From the NCBI GenBank assembly GCA_024278055.1, contig JAJRTY010000128.1, positions 1-34,650 on the forward strand: 34,650 bases of DNA, written 5' to 3'. A program made the position numbers and the translations under genes. This DNA is from Alphaproteobacteria bacterium. GTDB lineage: Bacteria > Pseudomonadota > Alphaproteobacteria > Rhizobiales > JAJFHR01. The notes beneath the pieces are model-generated. The model ran no database searches and was not told the origin of the DNA. It was given only the letters and a program-made list of their open reading frames with translations. Of this stretch, positions 6,853 to 14,877 are shown in pieces (position 1 is the first letter of the stretch; each line of letters starts with the position of its first letter).

Positions 6853-9486
6853 TTACTCGGTGGTGGTTTTCTTTTTTGCTGCTGTCTTTTTCTTCGGCGC
6901 TGCCTTCTTTTTTACCGCAGTCTTTTTCTTCGGAGCTGCCTTTTTCTTCTTGGGCGCAGCTTTTTTCTTTTTTCCACCGCCTTTTGCTGCTTTTGCGGCA
7001 ACAAGTTCGAGGGCTTGTTCGAAGGTGATGGTTTCCGGCGTCATGTCCTTGGGCAAGGTTGCGTTTATCTTGCCGTATTTAACGTAAGGTCCATAACGGC
7101 CATCCATGACGTTGAGCGGACCACCGTCCGGGTGTTCGCCCAGTTCCTTGAGGGCGGTGGCAGCCTTGCGGCCTTTGGCGGCTTTTTCGGCGATCACTGT
7201 GACAGCACGGTTGAGGCCGACGGTGAAAACCTCATCATAAGAGTCGAGATTGGCATAAGTTCCGGCGTGAAGGACAAACGGGCCATAGCGGCCGAGGCCT
7301 GCTGTAATCATCTTGCCGGTTTCGGGGTGTTTGCCCACTTCTCGCGGTAATGACAGTAATTTCAAGGCTTCTTCGTAAGTAAACGTTGCCGGATCCGAAC
7401 CTTTAGGCAGGCCTGCGCGTTTGGGTTTTTCACCCTTGCCGCCTTCGCCCAGTTGTAGATAGGGACCGAAGCGACCGGATTTGAGCACAATGTCGAGACC
7501 GGTTTCAGGATCGCTACCTAACACGCGGTCTTCGCCGGCGCCATTGCCACCGTTTTCACCGGTTTCGGAAAACTGGCGGGTGAAGCGGCAGTCGGGATAA
7601 TTTGAACAGCCGATAAAAGCACCAAAGCGACCGACCTTGAGGCTCAGTTGGCCATCGTCACATGATGTACATTTGCGCGGGTCAGAGCCATCTTCTTTTG
7701 CGGGGAAAATATGCGGGCCCAAAACCTCATTGAGGGCATCAAGCACGTGGGTGACACGTAAATCAGCTATATCGCCAACGGTTTTATTGAACTCGGTCCA
7801 GAATTCGCTCAACACCTGCTTCCAGGCAATCTCGCCGTTGGAAATGCGGTCGAGTTTTTCTTCGAGTGAGGCGGTAAAATCATATTCGACGTAGCGGGTG
7901 AAAAAGCTTTCGAGAAAAGCTGTTACCAGCCGTCCCTTATCTTCAGGAATAAGTCGTTTTTTCTCCAGCCGCACATATTCACGGTCACGTAAAACCGTCA
8001 GTGTCGAGGTGTAGGTTGACGGCCGGCCGATGCCGAGTTCTTCCATCGCCTTGATTAATGTGGCTTCGGTATAGCGCGGTGGCGGCTCGGTGAAATGCTG
8101 GTTGGGCAGAAGTTTGAGCAAGGTTGATTTTTCGCCCTCAGCCATGCGAGGCAGGCGTTTGCCATCTTCATCGCCGCTATTGTCATCCTGACCTTCCTGA
8201 TAGAGCGTCAAAAAGCCATCGAACAGCACGACCGAACCTGAAGCCCGCAGGCCGTAAGTTGCGCCGTCACTGGTGGCGGCGGCAATATCAACGGTGGTTC
8301 TTTCAAAGCGAGCACTTTCCATCTGGCTGGCAATGGTGCGTTTCCAGATAAGGTCGTATAGCCCACGCTGATCGGCATCAAGTGAGGATGCAACATATTT
8401 CGGCAGACGTGACAAGTCTGTCGGGCGGATGGCTTCATGAGCTTCCTGCGCGTTTTTCGCTTTGGCTTTATAGATGCGCGGGGCGGCAGGTACGTAGGTG
8501 TCATCGAATTCCTTGGCGATAACACTGCGGCAGGCGGAAATGGCCTCACCGGCAATCTGGACGCCGTCAGTTCTCATATAAGTAATAAGACCCTGGGTTT
8601 CGCCGTTGATCGGGATGCCTTCATAGAGCCTTTGGGCCACCTGCATGGTGCGCGAAGAAGAAAAGCCCAGCTTGCGCGAGGCTTCCTGTTGCAGGGTGGA
8701 AGTGGTGAAGGGCGCGTACGGGTTGCGCTTTGCTGGTTTGGAGACAACTTTGCTGATTGAATAATTGCCGGTTTCCAGCGCCTTGACGATTTTGGTGGTG
8801 GTGGCTTCATCGGGCAGGGAGAATTTTTCAAGGCGCTTGCCGTCAGCAGAATGAACCCGGGCTGAAAACTTCTTGCCTTTAGCGGTTTCCATATCCGCTT
8901 CGATGGTCCAGTATTCTTCGGATTTAAATGCCTCAATCTCTTTTTCACGCTCACATACCAGACGCAATGATACAGATTGCACGCGGCCGGCAGAACGTGC
9001 GCTTGGCAGCTTGCGCCATAATACCGGCGACAGGGTGAAGCCGACGAGATAATCCAGTGCGCGGCGGGCCAGATAAGCATCGACCAGGGGCACATTAATC
9101 TCGCGCGGGTTTTTCATAGCTTCAAGCACGGATGATTTGGTAATGGCGTTGAACACCACGCGTTCAACGCTCACGCCTTTGAGGGCCTTTTTCTTTTCCA
9201 GCACTTCGAGCACATGCCACGAAATCGCCTCGCCTTCACGATCCGGGTCAGTGGCGAGGATGAGCCTGTCGGCACCTTTGAGGGCCGTGGCTATTTCATT
9301 CAGGCGCTTGTTTGATTTGGGGTCTATTGCCCAATTCATTGAAAAATCCTGATCGGGATCAACCGAACCGTTTTTGGAAGGGAGATCGCGAACATGCCCG
9401 TACGAGGCCAGAACCGTATAGTCGGAACCAAGGTACTTGTTTATCGTTTTCGCTTTGGCAGGCGATTCGACAATGACTACATTCAT
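6853..9486 (-). CDS. topA: DNA topoisomerase I
   Basis: Type IA topoisomerase relaxing negative supercoils. The 877-residue protein has an N-terminal Toprim domain (MNVVIVESPAKAKTINKYLG; acidic triad in ATDPDREGEAISWHV), the active-site Tyr in LITYMRTDGVQIAG, and an incomplete zinc-ribbon-like region with CTSC and GCSNYPDC. Several C-terminal repeats of the GRYGPYVKYGK type follow. It ends with a lysine tail made of repeated AAPKKK blocks (about the last 45 residues), probably binding DNA non-specifically. The ATG at 9486 is the natural start, since the Toprim strand begins immediately. Usual length and order for alphaproteobacteria. The gene upstream reads the other way from 9826, leaving a 339-base divergent region. 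Confidence 0.97.
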   Translation of the reverse strand: MNVVIVESPAKAKTINKYLGSDYTVLASYGHVRDLPSKNGSVDPDQDFSMNWAIDPKSNKRLNEIATALKGADRLILATDPDREGEAISWHVLEVLEKKKALKGVSVERVVFNAITKSSVLEAMKNPREINVPLVDAYLARRALDYLVGFTLSPVLWRKLPSARSAGRVQSVSLRLVCEREKEIEAFKSEEYWTIEADMETAKGKKFSARVHSADGKRLEKFSLPDEATTTKIVKALETGNYSISKVVSKPAKRNPYAPFTTSTLQQEASRKLGFSSSRTMQVAQRLYEGIPINGETQGLITYMRTDGVQIAGEAISACRSVIAKEFDDTYVPAAPRIYKAKAKNAQEAHEAIRPTDLSRLPKYVASSLDADQRGLYDLIWKRTIASQMESARFERTTVDIAAATSDGATYGLRASGSVVLFDGFLTLYQEGQDDNSGDEDGKRLPRMAEGEKSTLLKLLPNQHFTEPPPRYTEATLIKAMEELGIGRPSTYTSTLTVLRDREYVRLEKKRLIPEDKGRLVTAFLESFFTRYVEYDFTASLEEKLDRISNGEIAWKQVLSEFWTEFNKTVGDIADLRVTHVLDALNEVLGPHIFPAKEDGSDPRKCTSCDDGQLSLKVGRFGAFIGCSNYPDCRFTRQFSETGENGGNGAGEDRVLGSDPETGLDIVLKSGRFGPYLQLGEGGKGEKPKRAGLPKGSDPATFTYEEALKLLSLPREVGKHPETGKMITAGLGRYGPFVLHAGTYANLDSYDEVFTVGLNRAVTVIAEKAAKGRKAATALKELGEHPDGGPLNVMDGRYGPYVKYGKINATLPKDMTPETITFEQALELVAAKAAKGGGKKKKAAPKKKKAAPKKKTAVKKKAAPKKKTAAKKKTTTE

Positions 9487-9825
9487 AAGATCAAAAGCAA
9501 TTCGTTAAAGGTTAAAAACCGTGTCTGGCCCAAATTGGGGTGTCTGGCCGCTATGTCAATCGCCATATCTATATGTATGCACAGGACAGATGGCGCCAGA
9601 CCATGGTGAAAACTGTGAGTGATGTCAATTCACTCCGGTGCATTTGAAACAGAAAATAGTGATTTAAGGTAAAATCGTGGAAAAATCCTTATTGGCATAT
9701 TGTAAAAATCCCTATAAAAGTGTATAAGAAAAAAATACACTTTTTAATACGGGTGTTGATGTGGCTAATACAGCGGCGAATATAGGCTGGCAACCTGTTC
9801 GCTGCATTTAACGAGGCTAAAAATT
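9487..9825. other. divergent intergenic region topA / 98-residue unknown
   Basis: No gene is visible in these 339 bases. The stretch should hold the topA promoter (leftward) and one for the small rightward gene. It contains a perfect 10-bp inverted repeat at 9716-9744, two AAAAATCC copies about 25 bases apart (near 9680 and 9705), and TTAAAGGTTAAA near 9505, close to topA. I could not assign a clear -35/-10 pair. Confidence 0.5.
9716..9744. repeat. perfect AT-rich inverted repeat
   Basis: AAAAGTGTAT (9716-9725) and ATACACTTTT (9735-9744) are exact reverse complements around a nine-base A-rich spacer. As no gene ends nearby on either strand, a regulator binding site is more likely than a terminator. 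The nearest starts are the unknown small gene 82 bases to the right and topA 230 bases to the left. Confidence 0.45.
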
Positions 9826-10122
9826 GTGGCAAAGACTTTAGCAAAACGTGATTCTTCATACAGGCACCGGGAAGTATCTCATAATAAAAGTTCTACCCGT
9901 GAGGAGGTGCAATATGAAACCGATACCACAATTCATCTGCCCCCGGGGAAAGGCCTGGCAAAAAACAAGCAGGAAGCTGCTGAATATATTGCCGAGATGC
10001 TGCCTGTTTTGTGCAACATGGCGAAGGATGTGGATTTGAAATTCCTCAATTACCTTCTGGAAATGGCCTATGAAGAATCATTATACCGCTGCAACGGAGG
10101 CCCGGAACCGGACCGCTCGTAA
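9826..10122 (+). CDS. small conserved-looking hypothetical protein
   Basis: A 98-residue soluble protein with no signal peptide or membrane segment. The N-terminal half is charged and probably disordered. The C-terminal half (EAAEYIAEMLPVLCNMAKD, FLNYLLEMAYEES) looks like two amphipathic helices. It recalls short alphaproteobacterial proteins of unknown function with a YLLEMA-type helix; I know no function for them. The start is GTG at 9826, with CGAGG nine bases upstream. A later ATG start would lose most of the basic N-terminus. It ends two bases before the dprA stop on the other strand, with no room for a separate terminator. It is the only plus-strand gene between pleD and the barrel gene at 14878. 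Confidence 0.6.
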   Translation: MAKTLAKRDSSYRHREVSHNKSSTREEVQYETDTTIHLPPGKGLAKNKQEAAEYIAEMLPVLCNMAKDVDLKFLNYLLEMAYEESLYRCNGGPEPDRS

Positions 10123-10124
10123 AA

Positions 10125-11255
10125 TCATGGAGTCGTGAGCGACACCAGCTGCCTGCTGTGACGAACAAGGCGCCCGGCAAGCTCAAGTTCGATCAAAACC
10201 GTCTGGACGGCGGCGGCAGATTGATTGCTTTGGCGGATCAGTTCATCAACTTCCACGGGTATGATGGAGAGTAGATCCACAATCTGGTCGCGCAAACCTG
10301 AGTTGAAATCTGTGGGGCGGTGATCTGTCAGGTCGGCATCGCCACTTTCAATGAAATCATTTTGCGCCTTGATGAAATCGGGATTTGAAAAAGTTTCGAG
10401 TACATTGAGAATGTCAGTGCTGCGAAGTACCATTTGGGCACCATCCTGCAGCAGTTTGTTGGTGCCGCCGGCGCGTGGGTCGAGCGGTGAACCGGGAACG
10501 GCAAATACTTCGCGGCCCTGCTCTGCGGCTAATCTGGCGGTGATTAGTGAGCCTGAACGCAAAGCGGCTTCCACCACCAAAACGCCCAGACTGATACCTG
10601 AAACCAGCCGGTTGCGGCGGGGGAAATGTTGCGATCTGGGGCTTGTACCGGGTGGGAATTCGGCAATCAGCAGGCCTTGTTCCGATATCTGTTGTTGCAG
10701 GTTTGCGTTTTCTTTGGGGTAAATGCGGTCAATACCACCCGCCACCACCGCAATGGTGCCGGTGCCAAGGGCGGCTGTGTGGGCTGCCGTATCAATGCCA
10801 CTGGCAAGCCCGGAGGCTATGACCAGGCCGCTGGCGCAGAGTTCTTTGACAAATCCTGTCGTGAGTTTTTTGCCAACAGCTGAGGCGTTGCGGGCACCAA
10901 CAACGGCGAAAATCGACTTGTCAGCCAAATCATCACGCCCTTTTATAGTTATGATCGGCGGTGGGCCATCAATATGATGAAGCAGTTTCGGATACCCTTT
11001 TTGATTCAGGGCCACATGGCGGGCACCGAGTGCGTGTACGGTTTCAATCTCTGCTTCTGCACGTTCAATTGAGCATATTTTAATACTGCGTTTCAGGCCG
11101 CCTCGCCGGGATAATTCGGGCAGGGCTTCGAGAGCGGTTTTGGCACTGCCATAGCGATTAATCAGATTGCGAAAGGTGATGGGGCCGACATTTTCACTGC
11201 GGGTGAGCCTGAGCCAGTCAAGAAGTTGCGCGTCTGTTAGCTTCTGTCTGTTCAC
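10125..11255 (-). CDS. dprA: DNA-processing protein DprA/Smf
   Basis: DprA binds incoming single-stranded DNA and loads RecA during natural transformation. The 376-residue protein has an N-terminal SAM/HhH-like region (LLDWLRLTRSENVGPITFRN). The Rossmann core carries AVVGARNASAVGKK, SGLASGIDTAAHTAAL, AVVAGGIDRIYPKEN, EFPPGTSPRSQHFPRRNRL and SGSLITARLAAEQGREVFAV. A C-terminal winged-helix-like domain follows (about 310-376). All core motifs are intact. It starts at ATG 11255, 37 bases after plsY, with a terminator-like hairpin in that gap that may reduce read-through. It converges on the small gene at 9826-10122. Confidence 0.95.
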   Translation of the reverse strand: MNRQKLTDAQLLDWLRLTRSENVGPITFRNLINRYGSAKTALEALPELSRRGGLKRSIKICSIERAEAEIETVHALGARHVALNQKGYPKLLHHIDGPPPIITIKGRDDLADKSIFAVVGARNASAVGKKLTTGFVKELCASGLVIASGLASGIDTAAHTAALGTGTIAVVAGGIDRIYPKENANLQQQISEQGLLIAEFPPGTSPRSQHFPRRNRLVSGISLGVLVVEAALRSGSLITARLAAEQGREVFAVPGSPLDPRAGGTNKLLQDGAQMVLRSTDILNVLETFSNPDFIKAQNDFIESGDADLTDHRPTDFNSGLRDQIVDLLSIIPVEVDELIRQSNQSAAAVQTVLIELELAGRLVRHSRQLVSLTTP

Positions 11256-11266
11256 AGGTTCGCCCC

Positions 11267-11289
11267 AAAACGCACGCTTTGGTGCGTGC
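11267..11289 (-). terminator. hairpin between plsY and dprA
   Basis: On the minus strand, GCACGC (11289-11284), a six-base loop and GCGTGC (11277-11272) are followed by GTTTTGG. It lies just after the plsY stop and before dprA. It may end part of the pyr-plsY transcript or act as an attenuating element. The T-run is short. Confidence 0.4.
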
Positions 11290-11292
11290 CGG

Positions 11293-11901
11293 TTATTGCC
11301 CTATCTTTGTCTCTTTACCGCTCAGTATGCGGGCAATGTTTTGGTAGTGTGCCACATATATGATCACACCCAAAAGGATAAATAATTCAACCAGCTGGCG
11401 TTCCTCAAAGTAAAACAACCAGGCGGGCGTTGCTGCGATGGCGATAAGGGCAGCAAGCGAAGATATTCTTGAAAGCGCTGCCACTGTGAGCCAGGTAGTA
11501 CAGAATATGAGGGCCACCGGCCAGAACAATCCCGTTAGTACACCGATATATGTAGCTACTGCTTTGCCGCCTTTGAACTTGAGCCATACCGGGAATATAT
11601 GGCCTAACACCGCGCCCAATGAAGCCAGAACGGCGATATCCGGGCCCCATTGCTGGCCGACGAGTGCCGGGATCAGACCTTTGGAGAAATCGGCGAGGAC
11701 GGTTGCGGCAGCGAGTTTTTTGTTGCCGGTGCGCAAAACATTGGTGGCACCGATGTTGCCGGAACCGATTGATCGTATATCGCCAAGACCGGCAAGTCTT
11801 GTGAACACAAGTCCAAAGGGGATGGAGCCGCACAGATATCCCAATAGCAGTGCGACGCTAAAATAGGGCAGAGCCAGGCTCCAGCTAATCGGATCAGGCA
11901 T
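11293..11901 (-). CDS. plsY: acyl-phosphate:glycerol-3-phosphate acyltransferase
   Basis: PlsY transfers an acyl group from acyl-phosphate to glycerol-3-phosphate, the first step of membrane phospholipid synthesis, in the inner membrane. The 202-residue protein has the three signature loops: GYLCGSIPFGLVFTRL, SIGSGNIGATNVLRTGNKK, and GHIFPVWLKFKGGKAVAT. Several hydrophobic spans fit the family's multi-pass fold. Length is typical. The ATG is five bases past the pyrC-like stop, so it is likely co-transcribed with pyrB-pyrC'. This neighbourhood is one I recall from many alphaproteobacteria. Confidence 0.95.
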   Translation of the reverse strand: MPDPISWSLALPYFSVALLLGYLCGSIPFGLVFTRLAGLGDIRSIGSGNIGATNVLRTGNKKLAAATVLADFSKGLIPALVGQQWGPDIAVLASLGAVLGHIFPVWLKFKGGKAVATYIGVLTGLFWPVALIFCTTWLTVAALSRISSLAALIAIAATPAWLFYFEERQLVELFILLGVIIYVAHYQNIARILSGKETKIGQ

Positions 11902-11906
11902 TATAA

Positions 11907-13235
11907 TTACGGCTCAAAGTGGTGGATACATCGCCCGGCAACTATGGTTTTCATAACATGGCCTTGCAGTTTTCTGTCTTCAAAGGCGGTATTCTGGCAT
12001 TTTGATTTGAGTTTTTCCACCTCCAAAACCCACGGCATGCCCAGATCAACGGTTACGAAATCAGCCGGGGCACCAATTTCAAGCCTGCCGCTGTCGAGAC
12101 CAAGCAGGCGTGCCGGGGTGCAGCTTAGCGCTGAAATTATGCGATCCAATCTGACGTCACCTTCGTGATAGAGAATAAGACTGGCGGGTAACAGCGTTTC
12201 AAGACCGACTGCGCCAAAGGCTGCTTCCGCAAACGGGCGACGCTTGCCATCAATGTCCTGAGGGACATGGTTCGACACGATGACATCTATAGTGCCGTCG
12301 TCAAGACCCGCCACCAGAGCCTGGCGGTCATCTTCAGAGCGCAGGGGTGGTGACAGTTTGAAAAAGGTTCGATAGGTGCCAACGTCATGCTCATTGAGAA
12401 CGAGGTGATTGGCACTGACGCCGCAGGTTACCGGCAGACCGCGCGCTTTGGCTGCGCGAATCACCTCTACTGATTTGGCGCAGGATATTTGTGCGGCATG
12501 GTATTTTGCCCCGGTGAGTTCAACCAGGCGGATATCGCGCTCCAGCACAATGACCTCGGCGGCATCACAAATTCCCGGCAAGCCTAAGCGCATGGCTGCT
12601 TCGCTGTCGTGCATCACACCATTGGCCGCAAGGTCCTCGTCTTCCACATGGTGAATGACAAGGGCGTTGAAATCATTGGCGTAAGATAACAGCCGACGAA
12701 ATACTGCGGCACTTTTGATGCTGAATGGCCCGTCTGAAAAGGCCACGGCTCCGGCTGCTTTCAGCAGTCCCATTTCTGTCATCTCGTGACCTTCGAGATT
12801 TTTGGTCAGGGCTGCCATTGTATGGACATTTACCAAGGCGGTATCGCGGGCGCGGCGTTCAAGGAAATCGACAATGGCGACATCATCAACCACCGGCTGG
12901 GTATTGGGCTTGCAGACGATTGTGCTGACACCACCACTGGCGGCCGCAGCGCTGGCTGATCTGAGAGTTTCGAGATGCTCAAAGCCTGGTTCGCCTGAGA
13001 AAACCTGCATATCAATCAGGCCCGGAATAAGCAGATGGCCCTGGCAATCAACAATTTCCGTGTCTGGTGAACGTGCTGCTGTAACGCCTGCGCCAACCTC
13101 TGAAATTACTCCGCGATCGATTAACAATCCGCCGGTTTCATTAAGGCTGGATGAGGGATCGAACAATCTGGCATTGACGTAAGCCACGGATCTGGCGCTG
13201 TGATTATCAATATGTGCGGGAACCAGGGCCATCAT
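11907..13235 (-). CDS. pyrC: dihydroorotase-like protein lacking catalytic residues (PyrC')
   Basis: An amidohydrolase-fold protein of 442 residues, paired with pyrB. Active dihydroorotases carry an HxH zinc motif after the first barrel strand; here that place reads [13 protein letters not shown] (residues 72-84), so both His are gone (Gln77, Phe79). The late DHAP-type catalytic Asp is Asn in VSNHVPQD (residue 322). The surrounding fold is well kept ([27 protein letters not shown]). This matches the non-catalytic PyrC' proteins that stabilise aspartate carbamoyltransferase in some proteobacteria, so a working pyrC should exist elsewhere. Its ATG overlaps the pyrB stop by four bases (ATGA), suggesting coupled, balanced synthesis. 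Confidence 0.9.
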   Translation of the reverse strand: MMALVPAHIDNHSARSVAYVNARLFDPSSSLNETGGLLIDRGVISEVGAGVTAARSPDTEIVDCQGHLLIPGLIDMQVFSGEPGFEHLETLRSASAAAASGGVSTIVCKPNTQPVVDDVAIVDFLERRARDTALVNVHTMAALTKNLEGHEMTEMGLLKAAGAVAFSDGPFSIKSAAVFRRLLSYANDFNALVIHHVEDEDLAANGVMHDSEAAMRLGLPGICDAAEVIVLERDIRLVELTGAKYHAAQISCAKSVEVIRAAKARGLPVTCGVSANHLVLNEHDVGTYRTFFKLSPPLRSEDDRQALVAGLDDGTIDVIVSNHVPQDIDGKRRPFAEAAFGAVGLETLLPASLILYHEGDVRLDRIISALSCTPARLLGLDSGRLEIGAPADFVTVDLGMPWVLEVEKLKSKCQNTAFEDRKLQGHVMKTIVAGRCIHHFEP

Positions 13236-14197
13236 GCCACCTTCTGTTCAGGCAGGTTTTGACTTAGTGCGTCCAGCACTGCCATGCGCACCGCCACGCC
13301 CATTTCGACCTGTTCGCGAATAACGCTTTGCGGCCCGTCAGCAATGGCGCTGTCAATCTCGACGCCGCGGTTCATGGGGCCGGGATGCATGACCAGGGCG
13401 TCAGGTTTGGCGAAGCTCAAGGCTCGGTTTCCCAGTCCGAAGAAATGGTAAAATTCGCGCGCTGACGGGATGAAACTGCCGTTCATACGTTCACCTTGAA
13501 TGCGCAACATCATCACCACGTCACAATCAACAACGGCTTTGTCAAGGGTGTGAAAAACTTCGACGCCAAGCCGCTCGGCATCCCTGGGTATCAACGTTGA
13601 CGGTCCGGCGATGCGAACGCGCGCTCCAAGGGCATTAAGAAGCAGTATATTCGATCTGGCGACGCGGCTGTGCAGCACATCGCCGCAAATGGCAATTTTT
13701 ATACCCTCAATCCGCCCGAGCCGGCGGCGGATGGTGAGCGCATCAAGCAGGGCTTGCGTCGGGTGTTCATGGGCACCATCGCCGGCATTGATGACCGCAC
13801 AGGAAACTTTTTGCGACAGCAGTTCCACCGCGCCTGCTGCACTATGGCGCACAACCAGAATATCCGGGCGCATGGCATTGAGCGTCATTGCCGTGTCTAT
13901 CACGGTTTCGCCCTTGCTCATGGAGGACGTGGTGACCGACATGTTCATGACATCAGCGCCCAGACGTTTTCCGGCCAATTCGAATGAGCTTTGTGTGCGG
14001 GTCGAGGTTTCGAAAAACAGGTTGATCTGTGTGCGACCGCGCAAGGTGTCGCGTTTTTTGTTGGTTTGCTGGTTTTGTTGAACGTAGGTTTCAGACAGGT
14101 CGAGCAAGTGGTTGATATCTTGCGGAGAAAGGTTTTCTATGCCCAACAGGTGAGGGTGGGAAAAAACACTTTCTGTCTGGTTTTTTTCTGCGGTCAT
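13232..14197 (-). CDS. pyrB: aspartate carbamoyltransferase catalytic subunit
   Basis: ATCase joins carbamoyl phosphate and aspartate, the committed step of pyrimidine synthesis. The 321-residue protein shows the carbamoyl-phosphate motif [34 protein letters not shown], and the aspartate-domain [12 protein letters not shown]. The start is placed at ATG 14197 ([10 protein letters not shown]); a TTG at 14236 would add 13 residues that the family lacks. No regulatory pyrI is seen; the partner is the overlapping pyrC'. ruvX lies 72 bases upstream on the same strand, so pyrB may be part of a ruvX-pyrB-pyrC'-plsY run. Confidence 0.96.
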   Translation of the reverse strand: MTAEKNQTESVFSHPHLLGIENLSPQDINHLLDLSETYVQQNQQTNKKRDTLRGRTQINLFFETSTRTQSSFELAGKRLGADVMNMSVTTSSMSKGETVIDTAMTLNAMRPDILVVRHSAAGAVELLSQKVSCAVINAGDGAHEHPTQALLDALTIRRRLGRIEGIKIAICGDVLHSRVARSNILLLNALGARVRIAGPSTLIPRDAERLGVEVFHTLDKAVVDCDVVMMLRIQGERMNGSFIPSAREFYHFFGLGNRALSFAKPDALVMHPGPMNRGVEIDSAIADGPQSVIREQVEMGVAVRMAVLDALSQNLPEQKVA

Positions 14198-14269
14198 TAA
14201 AACCGGACTTATAGGTATAATCGGTGGTTTGGGCAAGCAGGATTTTTAATCTGCCAGGCCTTATCCACC

Positions 14270-14743
14270 TTATCTTGCAGATAAGCGGTCAAGGGCGCCT
14301 TGCAGAATGTAGGTAGCCGCCAGCTTGTCAACCAGTTGTGAGCGGCGCTGGCGCGAAGCATCTACCTCCAGCAACGTGCGGGTCACTGCGGCTGTTGATA
14401 ATCTTTCATCCCACAGGGTTACGGGAATGGGTGAAAACTGTTGCCAGTTGCGCATGTAGGCCCGGGTGGCTTGCGCCCGTGGACCCTCGCTGCCATCCAT
14501 GTTCAACGGAAAACCCAATATCAGACCACTAACATTGTGTTCTTCACAAAGCTGGGCCAGGCTTGCCGCATTTTGTTTGAATTTGGTGCGTTTCAATGTT
14601 TCGAGAGGAGACGCGACTGTTCTGGAGATATCACTTAGGGCCAGGCCGATGGTCGTCGAGCCCAGATCTATCCCGATAAGCCGTGAATGTAGAGGCATGG
14701 CGTCGGCCAGTTTGAACAGGTTTTGGCTGGTGTCATCAATCAT
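14270..14743 (-). CDS. ruvX: RuvX/YqgF family RNase H-fold nuclease
   Basis: A 157-residue protein of the YqgF/RuvX family, thought to act in 16S rRNA 5' maturation and proposed as a Holliday-junction resolvase. The RNase H-fold motif LIGIDLGSTTIGLALSD carries the first catalytic Asp. LILGFPLNMDGSEGPRA and LWDERLSTAAVTR (acidic residues) follow, then DKLAATYILQGALD. The roughly 20-residue N-terminal lead before the first strand is normal for alphaproteobacterial forms, supporting ATG 14743. That ATG lies in a 20-bp tandem duplication, which also supplies a seven-codon frame whose TGA overlaps this ATG. No strong Shine-Dalgarno sequence is visible, so coupling to that tiny frame is possible. 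Confidence 0.93.
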   Translation of the reverse strand: MIDDTSQNLFKLADAMPLHSRLIGIDLGSTTIGLALSDISRTVASPLETLKRTKFKQNAASLAQLCEEHNVSGLILGFPLNMDGSEGPRAQATRAYMRNWQQFSPIPVTLWDERLSTAAVTRTLLEVDASRQRRSQLVDKLAATYILQGALDRLSAR

Positions 14744-14778
14744 GGTGAAAATTTAAGAATCATGGTGAAAATTTAAGA
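14738..14778. repeat. 20-bp tandem duplication over the ruvX start
   Basis: The 20-base unit beginning AATCATGGTGAAAATTTAAG is present twice without change (14738-14757 and 14758-14777). The ruvX ATG is in the first copy. On the minus strand the second copy provides another ATG (14763), opening the frame MILKFSP whose TGA (14742-14740) overlaps the ruvX ATG as ATGA. The copies are identical, so the event is recent or maintained. Confidence 0.9.
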
Positions 14779-14828
14779 CCATTTCGAAATTGGTATTGCA
14801 AACCCTGGTATCAAAGTATATTAATTGC

Positions 14829-14843
14829 TTAATAAACAATTAA
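14829..14843. promoter_or_regulatory. candidate CtrA box
   Basis: TTAA, seven bases, TTAA: the consensus for CtrA, the alphaproteobacterial cell-cycle regulator. It lies 35 bases before the ATG of the outer-membrane protein at 14878 and inside a larger inverted repeat (TTAATTG/CAATTAA, 14821-14843). A chance match in such AT-rich sequence is quite possible. Confidence 0.35.
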
Positions 14844-14877
14844 AAAGAATCAAGTTTTGATTTATAAAGGGGTGGTG

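Noticed and set aside
14821..14843. TTAATTG/CAATTAA repeat as a terminator for ruvX
   Set aside because: It lies upstream of both divergent genes, not downstream of either, so an operator role is more sensible.
14857..14877. TTG start for the outer-membrane protein
   Set aside because: It would place seven residues before a good signal peptide and inside the ribosome site of ATG 14878.
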